Source: an uncultured Clostridia bacterium
Lineage (GTDB): Bacteria; Bacillota; Clostridia; Oscillospirales; Oscillospiraceae
Assembly (NCBI GenBank): GCA_947383645.1
Contig: CANDEH010000071.1
Span: 1-12,833 of the forward strand
DNA length: 12,833 nucleotides
Direction of reading: 5' to 3'
In this document: piece after piece, positions 1 through 6,911 of the stretch
Layout of the letters: every line of letters begins with the position of its first letter
Position numbering within the stretch: the first letter of the stretch is position 1
Translations under genes and position numbers: made by a program
The notes under the pieces: generated by a model
Databases searched by the model: none
Told to the model about the DNA's origin: nothing
Seen by the model: the letters and a program-made list of their open reading frames with translations, nothing else

Positions 1-797
1 ACCTTGCCCATGAGCACGTCCGCCACCGCGTCGCCCAGGCCGCCGATGACGCTGTGCTCCTCCACGGTGATGACGCTGCCGCACTTCTCCGCCCACTCGG
101 TGACGCAGGCGGCGTCAATGGGCTTAATGGTATGTACGTTGATGACGGCCACCTGCTTGCCCTGGGCGGCCAGGATTTCGGCGGCGGCCAGGCTCTCGCC
201 CACCATCATGCCGCAGGCGAAGACCACCGCGTCGGTCCCCTGGCGCATCACGTTGGCCTTGCCGATCTCAAAGGGGTAGTCCTGCTCAAATACCGGGGTG
301 TTCATCCGGGCGAAGCGCAGGTACATGGGGCCCTGGAACTCCGCGGCGGCGAAGACCGCCTTCCGGGCCTCGTTGGCGTCGGCGGGGACGATGACGGTCA
401 TGCCGGGGATCACACGCATGAGGGCGATGTCCTCAATGGCCTGGTGGCTACCGCCGTCCTCCCCCACGGAGAGGCCGGCGTGGGTCATGCACAGCTTCAC
501 GTTGAACCTGGGGTAGGCGATGGAGTTGCGCACCTGCTCGTAGGCCCGGCCCGCGCCGAACATGGCGAAGGTGGAGCAGAAGGGGATCAGCCCCATGGTG
601 GACATCCCCGCGGCCACATTCACCATGTTGGCCTCGGCAATGCCCATGTCGAAAAACCGCTCCGGGTAGGCCTTGGCGAACTTGTTGGTGTTGGTGGCCC
701 CGGCCAGGTCCGCGTCCAGGACCACTACCTTGTCGTTGACGGCGCCCAGTTCCACCAGGGCCTCGCCGTAGGCGACTCTCGTTGCTTTCTCACTCAT
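1..797 (-). CDS. Transketolase, C-terminal subunit (partial, runs off the left edge)
   Basis: Second half of a split transketolase: with the N-terminal subunit it would form the thiamine-diphosphate enzyme that moves two-carbon ketol units in the cytosolic pentose phosphate pathway. My reading of the minus strand gives 265 whole codons beginning MSEKATRVAYGEALVELG. It holds the pyrimidine-binding motif DMGIAEANM around residues 50-58 (Glu55 is the expected cofactor-activating glutamate), the GLSVGEDGGSHQ segment, and VEEHSVIGGLGDAVAD near the edge, as in transketolase/DXS C-terminal domains. Such subunits are usually about 310 residues, so some 45 residues lie outside the window. The start is set by a GGAGGG Shine-Dalgarno inside the end of the upstream gene, 8 bases before ATG. 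Only 4 bases separate it from the N-terminal subunit's stop, so the two are surely co-transcribed and translationally coupled. DXS is excluded because the N-terminal half is a typical transketolase subunit. Confidence 0.95.
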   Translation of the reverse strand, partial: MSEKATRVAYGEALVELGAVNDKVVVLDADLAGATNTNKFAKAYPERFFDMGIAEANMVNVAAGMSTMGLIPFCSTFAMFGAGRAYEQVRNSIAYPRFNVKLCMTHAGLSVGEDGGSHQAIEDIALMRVIPGMTVIVPADANEARKAVFAAAEFQGPMYLRFARMNTPVFEQDYPFEIGKANVMRQGTDAVVFACGMMVGESLAAAEILAAQGKQVAVINVHTIKPIDAACVTEWAEKCGSVITVEEHSVIGGLGDAVADVLMGK

Positions 798-801
798 TCT
801 C

Positions 802-1614
802 TCAGCCCTCCAATTCCTTTAGCGCCTGCTGCCGCTGCTCCTCGTTGGGCGCCTTGCCGTGCCAGCCCGCCTGGCCCTCCATGAAGCTGACGCCCTTGCC
901 CTTGACGGTGTGGGCCAGGATGGCCTTGGGCTTCCCGGCAACCGTCGGGGCGGACAGGGCGGCGTCCACCGCCTCCAGGTCGTTGCCGTCGGCGAGCTCG
1001 ATGACCTCCATACCGAAGGCGCGGAGCTTGGCGGCCAGGTCGCCCAGGGACATGACCTCGTCGTTGGTGCCGTCGATCTGGAGGCCGTTGTTGTCGATGC
1101 AGACGGTGAGGTTGTCCAGGTGGTAGTGGGCGGCGGACATCATGGCCTCCCAGATCTGGCCCTCCTGACACTCGCCGTCGCCCACCACGGCGTAGACCTT
1201 GGTGTCCTTGCCCAGGTGCTTGGCGCCCAGGGCCATGCCCACGGCGAGGGAGAGGCCCTGGCCCAAAGAGCCGGTGGAGGCGTCGATGCCGGGGACCTTC
1301 TTGGCGTCGGGGTGGCCCTGGAGGATGCTGTGGAGCTGGCGGAAATTCGTAAACTCGTCGTGGGAGATGAAGCCGCGCTCGGCCAGAACGCCGTAGTAGC
1401 AGGGGGCGGCGTGGCCCTTGCTGAGGACGAACCGGTCACGGTCCGGGTCCTTGGGGTTCTTGGGGTCCACGCGCATGTGGTTGAAGAAGATGCAGGTCAC
1501 AAGCTCCACCGCGGAGAGAGAGCCGCCGGGGTGACCGCTGCCTGCGTTGGCCGTCATGTTGATGATGTCACGTCGGACGGCCTTGCAGACCTGTTTCAAT
1601 TCTGCTGTTTGCAT
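802..1614 (-). CDS. Transketolase, N-terminal subunit
   Basis: Thiamine-diphosphate-binding half of a split transketolase, 270 residues, the normal size for this subunit. Visible landmarks in order: SGHPGG with His28 at residues 26-31, SKGHA at 65-69, DASTGSLGQG at 111-120, the GDG...NN cofactor/metal motif (GDG at 145-147, NN at 175-176), and a KGKGVSFME segment near the C-terminus. The C-terminal half is encoded directly after it. The start has GGAGG six bases upstream of ATG, and a sigma-A promoter lies 52-80 bases further up. The reaction is ketol transfer between pentose, heptose and triose phosphates; the split form is common in clostridia and archaea. Confidence 0.96.
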   Translation of the reverse strand: MQTAELKQVCKAVRRDIINMTANAGSGHPGGSLSAVELVTCIFFNHMRVDPKNPKDPDRDRFVLSKGHAAPCYYGVLAERGFISHDEFTNFRQLHSILQGHPDAKKVPGIDASTGSLGQGLSLAVGMALGAKHLGKDTKVYAVVGDGECQEGQIWEAMMSAAHYHLDNLTVCIDNNGLQIDGTNDEVMSLGDLAAKLRAFGMEVIELADGNDLEAVDAALSAPTVAGKPKAILAHTVKGKGVSFMEGQAGWHGKAPNEEQRQQALKELEG

Positions 1615-1665
1615 AGGGTACCTCCATCCTTTGATTAATATTTTGGAGATGGCTCAGTGGGATAC

Positions 1666-1694
1666 AGTATACCAGATGTTCGCCGGTTTTGCAA
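1666..1694 (-). promoter_or_regulatory. Sigma-A promoter of the transketolase operon
   Basis: On the minus strand TTGCAA (1694-1689), a 17-base spacer and TATACT (1671-1666), with TG one base before the -10 (extended -10). It points at the transketolase start 52 bases downstream. The spacer length and -10 closely match the housekeeping consensus. Confidence 0.8.
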
Positions 1695-1760
1695 TGGACC
1701 ATGGCGTAAACTTTGGAGAGAGAGGGCGGAGAACAGCAAAAAATTACCGCTTTTCCGGCG

Positions 1761-1789
1761 GCATATTCAAAAGAGAAATGGTCATGCTA
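1761..1789 (+). promoter_or_regulatory. Possible sigma-G/F (forespore) promoter of the SASP gene
   Basis: GCATA at 1761-1765, 17 bases, then CATGCTA at 1783-1789. The B. subtilis sigma-G pattern is roughly GHATR, 17-18 bases, CATWMTA, so only one -10 base differs. It faces the spore gene, where a forespore promoter is expected, and no sigma-A promoter is seen there. It implies a leader of about 135 bases with a GC-rich inverted repeat (GGCGGC/GCCGCC around 1866-1893). The rest of the 318-base gap 1615-1932 holds only the transketolase promoter and nothing else I can support. Confidence 0.45.
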
Positions 1790-1932
1790 TGGTTGCAGCG
1801 GGGAGGAAGAAACAACGCAGGGCGTTATTCCTTTCTGATCGCTGTTGAAATATAGGGCGGAAGGCAGGCGGCCCGGCCAGCAGGCTGCCGCCCCGACCGG
1901 AGGCCCAATATGAGGAGAAGGAGAAATTCGTC

Positions 1933-2127
1933 ATGTCTAAGAAGAACAACCGTATCAATGTTCCCGAGGCCCGGGACGCCATGGACAAGTTCAAGATGGA
2001 GGCGGCCAGCGAGGTGGGCGTCAACCTGAAGGAGGGCTACAACGGCGACCTGACCAGCCGTGAGGCCGGCTCCGTGGGCGGCCAGATGGTCAAGAAGATG
2101 ATCGAGTCCTACGAGAAGAGCCTGTAA
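1933..2127 (+). CDS. Alpha/beta-type small acid-soluble spore protein (SASP)
   Basis: A 64-residue protein of the SASP family, which coats and protects DNA in the dormant spore and is degraded at germination. The family core is present: FKMEAASEVGVNL (residues 18-30) matches the germination-protease cleavage region (E-x-A-S-E in B. subtilis SspA), followed by LTSREAGSVGGQMVKKMI (41-58), the second conserved helix with its Gly-Ser-Val-Gly-Gly turn. Length is typical. AAGGAG at 1918-1923 lies nine bases before ATG. It stands alone: divergent from the transketolase genes, closed by its own strong terminator, with a possible forespore promoter upstream. Its presence is the best evidence that the organism forms endospores. 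Confidence 0.95.
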   Translation: MSKKNNRINVPEARDAMDKFKMEAASEVGVNLKEGYNGDLTSREAGSVGGQMVKKMIESYEKSL

Positions 2128-2137
2128 GTGCTCTGAG

Positions 2138-2182
2138 AGCAGGAACGCCTGTCCCTTTGGGGACAGGCGTTCCTCTGCTTTT
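2138..2182 (+). terminator. Rho-independent terminator after the SASP gene
   Basis: A perfect 14-bp stem, GGAACGCCTGTCCC (2142-2155) with its complement (2160-2173) around a TTTG loop. The stem extends through AGCA/TGCT with a two-base bulge and ends in TTTT. It begins 10 bases after the SASP stop. Confidence 0.9.
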
Positions 2183-2198
2183 GGGGGATCTGCGGCTG

Positions 2199-2227
2199 TC
2201 GGGAGCCGTTCCGACGGCTCTTCCCGA
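2199..2227. repeat. Inverted repeat between SASP terminator and the next promoter
   Basis: TCGGGAGCCGT, loop TCCG, ACGGCTC-TT-CCCGA: a 7-bp core stem plus 4-5 more pairs across a TT bulge. There is no T-run, so it is not an obvious terminator; it sits 18 bases upstream of the -35 at 2245 and could be an operator or a backup hairpin. Confidence 0.5.
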
Positions 2228-2244
2228 GGTATGCCGGGGGCATA

Positions 2245-2273
2245 TTGACTTGACTGCGGTTTTGAGTTATAAT
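2245..2273 (+). promoter_or_regulatory. Consensus sigma-A promoter of the zinc-ribbon operon
   Basis: TTGACT (2245-2250), 17 bases, TATAAT (2268-2273): 11 of 12 consensus bases at the ideal spacing. Transcription would start near 2280, giving a leader of about 135 bases before the gene at 2416. Confidence 0.85.
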
Positions 2274-2303
2274 ACAAATACTTCGACAAATTCCGCCATT
2301 TTT

Positions 2304-2360
2304 CGCCCCCCTCCCCTGTGCTTTCAGCTGCCGCGGCTCTGGGAGGGGGGCGGACTTTTT
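2304..2360 (+). promoter_or_regulatory. Terminator-like hairpin in the leader (possible attenuator)
   Basis: CGCCCCCCTCCC (2304-2315) is perfectly complementary to GGGAGGGGGGCG (2341-2352), a 12-bp almost all G:C stem with a 25-base loop that contains a small AGC/GCT hairpin. TTTTT follows at 2356-2360. It lies between a consensus promoter and the gene it drives, so it would end transcription early unless relieved. A second hairpin follows (CGGCCGC/GCGGCCG, 2381-2398), five bases before the Shine-Dalgarno sequence. Confidence 0.6.
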
Positions 2361-2402
2361 CGGAGTCGTGTGTGAAGAATCGGCCGCCCTGGCGGCCGGG
2401 AA

Positions 2403-2409
2403 AAGGAGG
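2403..2409 (+). promoter_or_regulatory. Ribosome binding site that sets the start at 2416
   Basis: AAGGAGG six bases before ATG at 2416. The frame is open further up to an ATG at 2368, but that start has no ribosome binding site, lies in the leader hairpins, and would put 16 residues before the zinc ribbon, which normally begins at the first residues. Confidence 0.85.
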
Positions 2410-2415
2410 AAAGCT

Positions 2416-3912
2416 ATGTTTTGTACTTCCTGCGGAAAGCAGATCCCGGACGAATCCCTGTTCTGTGAGTACTGCGGCGCCAGACAGGAGGGGGTCAGTC
2501 CGCCGACGCCTCCGGCGCAGGCTCCGGTACAGCCCCCGGTACAGTCTCCGGGGCAGGGGAGCCCGGTGCAGACCGTTTCCCTAGGTCAGAGCGTTCCCAT
2601 CGCCGCCGCGCCTGTTGGAGGGACGGCGAAAAAGCCCATGGACCCCAAGGCCAAAGCGGCCCTGATTGTGATCGCGGCGGTGGCCGCAGTCGTGGTGGGG
2701 GCCAAGCTGATTCTGGGGGCGATGTTCACGCCGGAGAAGACCATCGAGAAGTTCCTCACCGCCTATCAGACCGGCGACGCCGACGGCTTCCGGGCCGTGA
2801 CCGCGGTGGCGGAGGACAGGCTGGAGCTCACCGACCAGACACTCTCCTCCTTCTTCGCCGGCTATACGGGCAGCGAGAAGGACGCCTTTATCAGCAGCCT
2901 GCGGGAGGCGCTGATGCGGGACGCCATGTACCTCAAGCAGGGCGCCCCGGCGGAGGGGGACGGGATCTTCCGCCTGACGGAGAAGTCCTATGTCCTCTTC
3001 TCCACCTACGCCGTGGAGATCACCCCCCTGGACGTGCGGATCACCAGCGAGTTTGAGAATACCACCGCAGAGGTGTTCGGCGCCTCCCACACCGTCAGCG
3101 GCGAGGAGACCCGGGCCGCCATGCTCCCCGGCGTGTACGCTGTCAAGGCCGCCTACACGGACCCCGGCACCGGCGTGACGCTGGAGAAAACCATGCCCAA
3201 CTGCGTCATCTCCCGCCAGCGGCCCTACATCGACATCTACTTCGACTACACCACCGCCTACATGCAGGGCACCACCGGCCTGACGCTGAGGGAGATCCAG
3301 ATAGACGGCAAGCCCTATGCCGGGGACCTCAGCGCCATAGACCTCTACAACGGTTACTCCATCGGCCCGGTGAACAGCGACAGCACGATCAAGGTGGTGT
3401 CCGAGGCCGGCGGCATGGAGTTTGTGCAGGAGTTTGACCTCAGGGAAAACGGCGAATACTGCTACATCTATCCGGAGCTGTCCGAGACGATGCGGGTGGA
3501 GTTAATCAACATCGCGGCTGCCTTCCTGCCCGACTGGCTGCGGACCTACTACAGCTACGACCGGGAGGCCCTCAAGCGCTTGTATGACTCCGGTTCCGTA
3601 GGCTCGGACCTCCTTGCTGGCCTGGATAACATGGTGTCCATGGTGTGGAACGGCGCAGAGGATGTATCTTATGTCCGGTTTGACCAAATTGAGGTCCAGC
3701 AGACCAGAGCGTATGTCGATTTCAGCATCGATCCGGTTTTCTACGCCGGCGTGGAGATTCCCGCCATCTACAGCGGCTCCTCAGGCTTTATATCCCTGGC
3801 CACCGGCGAGTATTTGGAGATCTCAGAGCTGGAGGACGTGGAGGAAACCGTCTATGTGTCCATGTCCTATCTGGACGGCAAGTGGCAGATCAACAGCCTG
3901 TCCTGGTACTAA
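2416..3912 (+). CDS. Zinc-ribbon single-pass membrane protein, TcaA/YvbJ-like
   Basis: A 498-residue protein. Residues 1-26 form a zinc ribbon with Cys3-x2-Cys6 and Cys17-x2-Cys20; 27-70 are a Pro/Gln/Val-rich linker; about 81-104 are one hydrophobic membrane helix; and about 105-498 form a large region that would lie outside the cell, beginning FTPEKTIEKFLTAYQTGD. That order (cytosolic zinc ribbon, helix, NTF2-like repeats outside) matches the TcaA/YvbJ family, known from teicoplanin susceptibility in Staphylococcus, so a role in envelope sensing or upkeep is inferred rather than shown. I see no enzyme motif. It is followed 85 bases later by a second zinc-ribbon membrane gene, with no terminator between, so the two probably form an operon. 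Confidence is high in the architecture, moderate in the family. Confidence 0.8.
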   Translation: MFCTSCGKQIPDESLFCEYCGARQEGVSPPTPPAQAPVQPPVQSPGQGSPVQTVSLGQSVPIAAAPVGGTAKKPMDPKAKAALIVIAAVAAVVVGAKLILGAMFTPEKTIEKFLTAYQTGDADGFRAVTAVAEDRLELTDQTLSSFFAGYTGSEKDAFISSLREALMRDAMYLKQGAPAEGDGIFRLTEKSYVLFSTYAVEITPLDVRITSEFENTTAEVFGASHTVSGEETRAAMLPGVYAVKAAYTDPGTGVTLEKTMPNCVISRQRPYIDIYFDYTTAYMQGTTGLTLREIQIDGKPYAGDLSAIDLYNGYSIGPVNSDSTIKVVSEAGGMEFVQEFDLRENGEYCYIYPELSETMRVELINIAAAFLPDWLRTYYSYDREALKRLYDSGSVGSDLLAGLDNMVSMVWNGAEDVSYVRFDQIEVQQTRAYVDFSIDPVFYAGVEIPAIYSGSSGFISLATGEYLEISELEDVEETVYVSMSYLDGKWQINSLSWY

Positions 3913-3997
3913 GCAGCGCACATCTTTGCAACAAGTCCCGTATTGACCCGTTTCTTAGGAAAACAGGGAGAAATTTTGAAAAGAGAGGTACATTACT

Positions 3998-5002
3998 ATG
4001 GCATTTTGCAGATACTGCGGCGCGTCTCTGGCCGAGGGCCAGACCTGCACCTGTCCCCAGTCCCAGGCGGCGGCCCAACAGAGCGCCGCCCCCGTCCAGC
4101 CGGCTGTCCCCGTACAGGAGCCGGTGCAGCAGCAGCCTCCCGTTCAGCCGGCGCAGCCCCAGCAGCCCTCCGCCGCCCAGCAGCAGGCCGCCGCCGCGGC
4201 CCAGGCGGCTCAGGCGGCGGCCGTGGATACCGCCAAGAACATCGGCGGCTATCTGAAGGTGTATTTCACCGACGCCGGCGCCGCCGTGCGGGGCGTGGTG
4301 GAGCAGGACAACCTGACCTTCGCCATCATTCTGACGGTGATCCGGGCCCTGGCCGCGGGGCTGGCGGTCTACGGCCTGCTGCGCAAGGCCTGCGCCATCG
4401 CCCTCCAGACCGCCATGACGGCGGCGGGGGCCTTCGGCAGCTACGGCAGCTCCATGGCAAATATGATGAGCACATCCATCAAGGCCCCCCTGATGGGCAG
4501 CCTGCTCTACGGTGCGCTGATCGGCGCGGCGGGGATGGCGCTGTACATCGTGATGGTCTTTATCCTGATGAAGCTGCAGAAGGGTTCCGCCTCCCTCAAG
4601 GCGGTGTATGAGGCCAGCGCCGCCAACGGCGTTCTGCCCACGGCCCTGCTGCTGCTCACCTTCCTGGCGTCCTTTGTCAGCATGCCCTTTGCCATCGTCT
4701 GCCTGATCCTGGCGGGGCTGTCCTGGGTGGTCAGCGGCGTGCTGACGGCGCAGCTCCTCTGTCCGGACAACGTCAGCGGCAGGTTCTGGGCGCTGTACTT
4801 TGTGGGCGTGGTGCTGGTGTTCTGGGCGTCCGGCCTGATTCTGCCCAACCTGTTCCTCAATGCGGTGGGCGGCATCAGCGTGTCCACTATGGGCAATCCT
4901 CCCGTTACGCTTCAGCAGAGCATCGACATGATGAAGATGCAGGTTGCCCAGATGGGCGGCTGGAGCGGCATGTTCCGGGAGCTGCTGGAGGAGATTTTCT
5001 AA
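3998..5002 (+). CDS. Zinc-ribbon polytopic membrane protein of unknown function
   Basis: A 334-residue protein that I cannot assign to a characterised family. It starts with a variant zinc ribbon, Cys4-x2-Cys7 and Cys17-x1-Cys19 (CxC where CxxC is usual), then a low-complexity Gln/Ala/Pro linker over residues 21-76. Hydrophobic segments lie at roughly 106-128, 166-193, 211-230, 231-255 and 263-287, so about five membrane helices, followed by a Met-rich amphipathic tail (300-334). This resembles the Yip1/DUF-type zinc-ribbon membrane proteins of clostridia. A weak GAGAGG ribosome site lies nine bases before ATG. It is downstream of the TcaA-like gene and ends at a strong terminator, so the pair probably acts together at the envelope. 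Confidence 0.8.
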   Translation: MAFCRYCGASLAEGQTCTCPQSQAAAQQSAAPVQPAVPVQEPVQQQPPVQPAQPQQPSAAQQQAAAAAQAAQAAAVDTAKNIGGYLKVYFTDAGAAVRGVVEQDNLTFAIILTVIRALAAGLAVYGLLRKACAIALQTAMTAAGAFGSYGSSMANMMSTSIKAPLMGSLLYGALIGAAGMALYIVMVFILMKLQKGSASLKAVYEASAANGVLPTALLLLTFLASFVSMPFAIVCLILAGLSWVVSGVLTAQLLCPDNVSGRFWALYFVGVVLVFWASGLILPNLFLNAVGGISVSTMGNPPVTLQQSIDMMKMQVAQMGGWSGMFRELLEEIF

Positions 5003-5041
5003 GGGGCAGTTCGAGACGCGGCTTTGCGGTTTGAATTGCAT

Positions 5042-5073
5042 GTAAAAGGAACCCCGTTTGGGGTTCCTTTTAC
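5042..5073. terminator. Bidirectional rho-independent terminator after the zinc-ribbon operon
   Basis: GTAAAAGGAACCCC (5042-5055) and its exact complement (5060-5073) around a GTTT loop: a 14-bp perfect stem. The A-run on the left arm and T-run on the right would let it work in both directions. Confidence 0.9.
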
Positions 5074-5092
5074 ACTGTCCTCCTTGCCGCCG

Positions 5093-5163
5093 GTGAAACT
5101 CTATTGACTTTTTTGACAGTCTGTGGAGACGGTGGGATGGTGCGCCGGCGTCTGTAGTTTCAC
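5093..5163. repeat. Spaced inverted repeat upstream of the alcohol dehydrogenase promoter
   Basis: GTGAAACT (5093-5100) and AGTTTCAC (5156-5163) are exact complements 55 bases apart. Between them are small stems (GTCT/AGAC, AGACG/CGTCT). It could be a folded RNA or paired operator halves, or chance; apart from this and the promoter at 5222 the gap 5003-5299 shows only the terminator. Confidence 0.3.
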
Positions 5164-5221
5164 TTCGGAGGCCATTCGATGGGGAGATGTGCTTTTTTCG
5201 GGGCCGCGGCCTATGATTTCC

Positions 5222-5250
5222 TTGCATTGTGCCTGCTGGTCGATTATACT
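5222..5250 (+). promoter_or_regulatory. Sigma-A promoter of the alcohol dehydrogenase gene
   Basis: TTGCAT (5222-5227), 17 bases, TATACT (5245-5250), 49 bases before the start at 5300. Very similar in sequence to the transketolase promoter (TTGCAA-17-TATACT). Confidence 0.75.
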
Positions 5251-5299
5251 GGGGTGCATAGGACAATGATATACAGGTCCGAGAAAGGATGGAACAGCC

Positions 5300-6481
5300 A
5301 TGTTTAACTTCACCTACTACACCCCCACCAAGGTGGTTTTTGGCCGGGATACCGAGAGCCAGACCGGTGCGCTGGTCAAAGAGCAGGGGGGCCACAAGGT
5401 TCTGCTCCACTACGGCGGCGGCAGCGTGGTGCGCTCCGGGCTTCTGGACCGGGTCAAGGCGTCCCTGGAGGCCGCCGGCGTGGGCTATGTGGAGTTGGGG
5501 GGCGTGGTGCCCAATCCCCGCCTCTCCCTGGTCCGTGAAGGCATCGAGCTGGTGAAGCGGGAGGGGGTGGATTTCCTCCTGGCCGTGGGCGGCGGCAGCG
5601 TCATCGACTCCGTCAAGGCCATCGGCTACGGCGCGGCCAACGAGGGGGACGTGTGGGACTTCTACGAGCACACCCGTCAGGCCGCCGCCTGTATGCCCCT
5701 CGGCGTGGTCCTCACCCTCTCCGCCACCGGCAGCGAGATGAGCGACAGCTCCGTCATCACCAGCGAGGAGGGCTGGAAGAAGCGGGGGTACAACAGCAAC
5801 CTCTGCCGGCCCAGGTTCGCCGCGATGAACCCCCAGCTCACCGCCACCCTCCCCGACTATCAGACCGCCTGCGGCTGCACGGATATCCTGATGCACACCC
5901 TGGAGCGGTACTTCACCAGCGGCGGCAACATGGAGATCACCGACGCCATGGCCGAGGCGCTGCTGCGCACGGTGATGAAAAACGCCCGGATTTTGAGAGA
6001 CGATCCCCAGAACTACGACGCCCGGGCGGAGGTGATGTGGGCGGGGAGCCTGTCCCACAACGGCCTCACCGGCTGCGGCAACAACGGCGGCGACTTCGCC
6101 ACCCACATGCTGGAGCACGAGATGGGCGGGCTCTACGACGTGGCCCACGGGGCGGGGCTGGCTGCCGTCTGGGGCAGCTGGGCCCGGTATGTGATGGACA
6201 GCTGCCTCCACCGGTTCCACCGCTTCGCCGTCAATGTGATGGGTGTGGCGGACAGCGACGACCACAGGGCCGTGGCTTTGAAGGGCATCGAGGCCCTGGA
6301 GGCGTTTTTCCGGGAAATCGGGATGCCCACCTGCTTCTCGGAGCTGGGGATCACCGCCTCGGAGGAGGATCTGGCCCTGATGGCGAAGAAGTGCGCCGCC
6401 GCCACCGGGGGGAAGAAGGGCTCCGCCCGGGTGCTGATGGAGCCGGATATGCTGGAAATTTACCGCATGGCCAACCACTGA
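5300..6481 (+). CDS. Iron-containing alcohol dehydrogenase (BdhA/YqhD-like butanol dehydrogenase)
   Basis: A 393-residue cytosolic NAD(P)H-dependent dehydrogenase of the type III metal family, which reduces aldehydes such as butyraldehyde to alcohols during fermentation. The nucleotide motif GGGSVIDSVK is at residues 97-106, and TLSATGSEM at 139-147. The four metal ligands expected from E. coli YqhD (Asp194, His198, His267, His281) line up with Asp195, His199, His269 and His283 here, the last two 14 residues apart as in YqhD. Length is normal. AAAGGA lies 10 bases before ATG. It has its own sigma-A promoter and an isolated position between terminators, so it is probably monocistronic. The true substrate cannot be read from the sequence. 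Confidence 0.93.
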   Translation: MFNFTYYTPTKVVFGRDTESQTGALVKEQGGHKVLLHYGGGSVVRSGLLDRVKASLEAAGVGYVELGGVVPNPRLSLVREGIELVKREGVDFLLAVGGGSVIDSVKAIGYGAANEGDVWDFYEHTRQAAACMPLGVVLTLSATGSEMSDSSVITSEEGWKKRGYNSNLCRPRFAAMNPQLTATLPDYQTACGCTDILMHTLERYFTSGGNMEITDAMAEALLRTVMKNARILRDDPQNYDARAEVMWAGSLSHNGLTGCGNNGGDFATHMLEHEMGGLYDVAHGAGLAAVWGSWARYVMDSCLHRFHRFAVNVMGVADSDDHRAVALKGIEALEAFFREIGMPTCFSELGITASEEDLALMAKKCAAATGGKKGSARVLMEPDMLEIYRMANH

Positions 6482-6725
6482 CTTTTTTTGGAAAGACTGT
6501 AACGACACTAAGGCTTTGCAGAGCAGGGCCTTAATGGAGTACGTCCCTTTGGGGGAAAGTTAGCAAACAGGGCCGAATATCACACTTTAGCGCTCTGCAA
6601 TTCCGGTATTACCGCACGGGAACGATAGGAATGCTGTTATTGAGAAATCGAACAGGGGAACAAAGGGGGTACATGGAAGGAAAGTATTGGAACAACTTCA
6701 TCGGCGAAAGTTTGACCCTAATTGA
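6482..6725. other. Non-coding gap with a spaced inverted repeat
   Basis: Lower-GC stretch with no convincing gene or promoter. TTGCAGAGC (6516-6524) and GCTCTGCAA (6592-6600) are exact complements 67 bases apart. TAAGGC/GCCTTA (6509-6532) and a CGGTA-T-TACCG dyad (6604-6614) lie in or beside it. A T-run at 6482-6489 follows the dehydrogenase stop, but no good stem precedes it. No known riboswitch signature was recognised. Confidence 0.4.
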
Positions 6726-6896
6726 CTGTCTGCCGGCAAAGGGGCGGAGGAGATCTTTGCCGGCTTTGGGCTGGACAGGCTGGAGGGCGGCTTCCGCGCG
6801 CCGGAGGAGGATATGCGTACCCTGGCCGCCCTCTGCGCCGCGCTCCGGGAGGAGCTGTACGGCTGCGCCGCTCCCGCCTCCCGGCGACTTCAGTGA
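6726..6896 (+). pseudogene. Orphan C-terminal reading frame before the ABC operon (likely gene remnant)
   Basis: From 6726 to the TGA at 6894-6896 the frame reads like a real GC-rich protein end: GKGAEEIFAGFGLDRLEGG, then a helix-like stretch APEEDMRTLAALCAALREEL. There is no start codon before the internal Met at about residue 29, and an in-frame TGA lies at 6723-6725. In another frame an ATG at 6673 opens EGKYWNNFIGESLTLIDCLP, which would join this end if one base were removed around 6730-6737, so a frameshift is one explanation and a 5' deletion is another. The stop is 15 bases before the lipoprotein start, and the ribosome site of that gene overlaps it, as between operon partners. I do not recognise the protein. 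Confidence 0.4.
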
Positions 6897-6911
6897 AAGG
6901 ATGCTGTCCCT

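Noticed and set aside
54..884. Open frame on the plus strand across the transketolase genes
   Set aside because: Antisense shadow of the transketolase subunits; composition (His, Gly, Val) is typical of an antisense frame, and no ribosome site is present.
2368..2415. Upstream ATG start for the first zinc-ribbon protein
   Set aside because: No ribosome site, lies within the leader hairpins, and would place 16 unrelated residues before the zinc ribbon.
3890..6508. A very long open frame on the minus strand (872 codons)
   Set aside because: It lies opposite the zinc-ribbon and dehydrogenase genes, runs through terminators and promoters, and its translation is His/Gly/Arg-rich low-information sequence typical of the antisense of GC-rich codons.
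6604..6625. Resemblance of GCGGTAATACC on the minus strand to the 16S rRNA 530-loop region
   Set aside because: Only about a dozen bases match, with no rRNA sequence around; chance similarity.
6482..6911. A riboswitch (TPP, cobalamin or guanidine type) controlling the importer
   Set aside because: Hairpins exist, but none of the conserved cores of these classes could be recognised.
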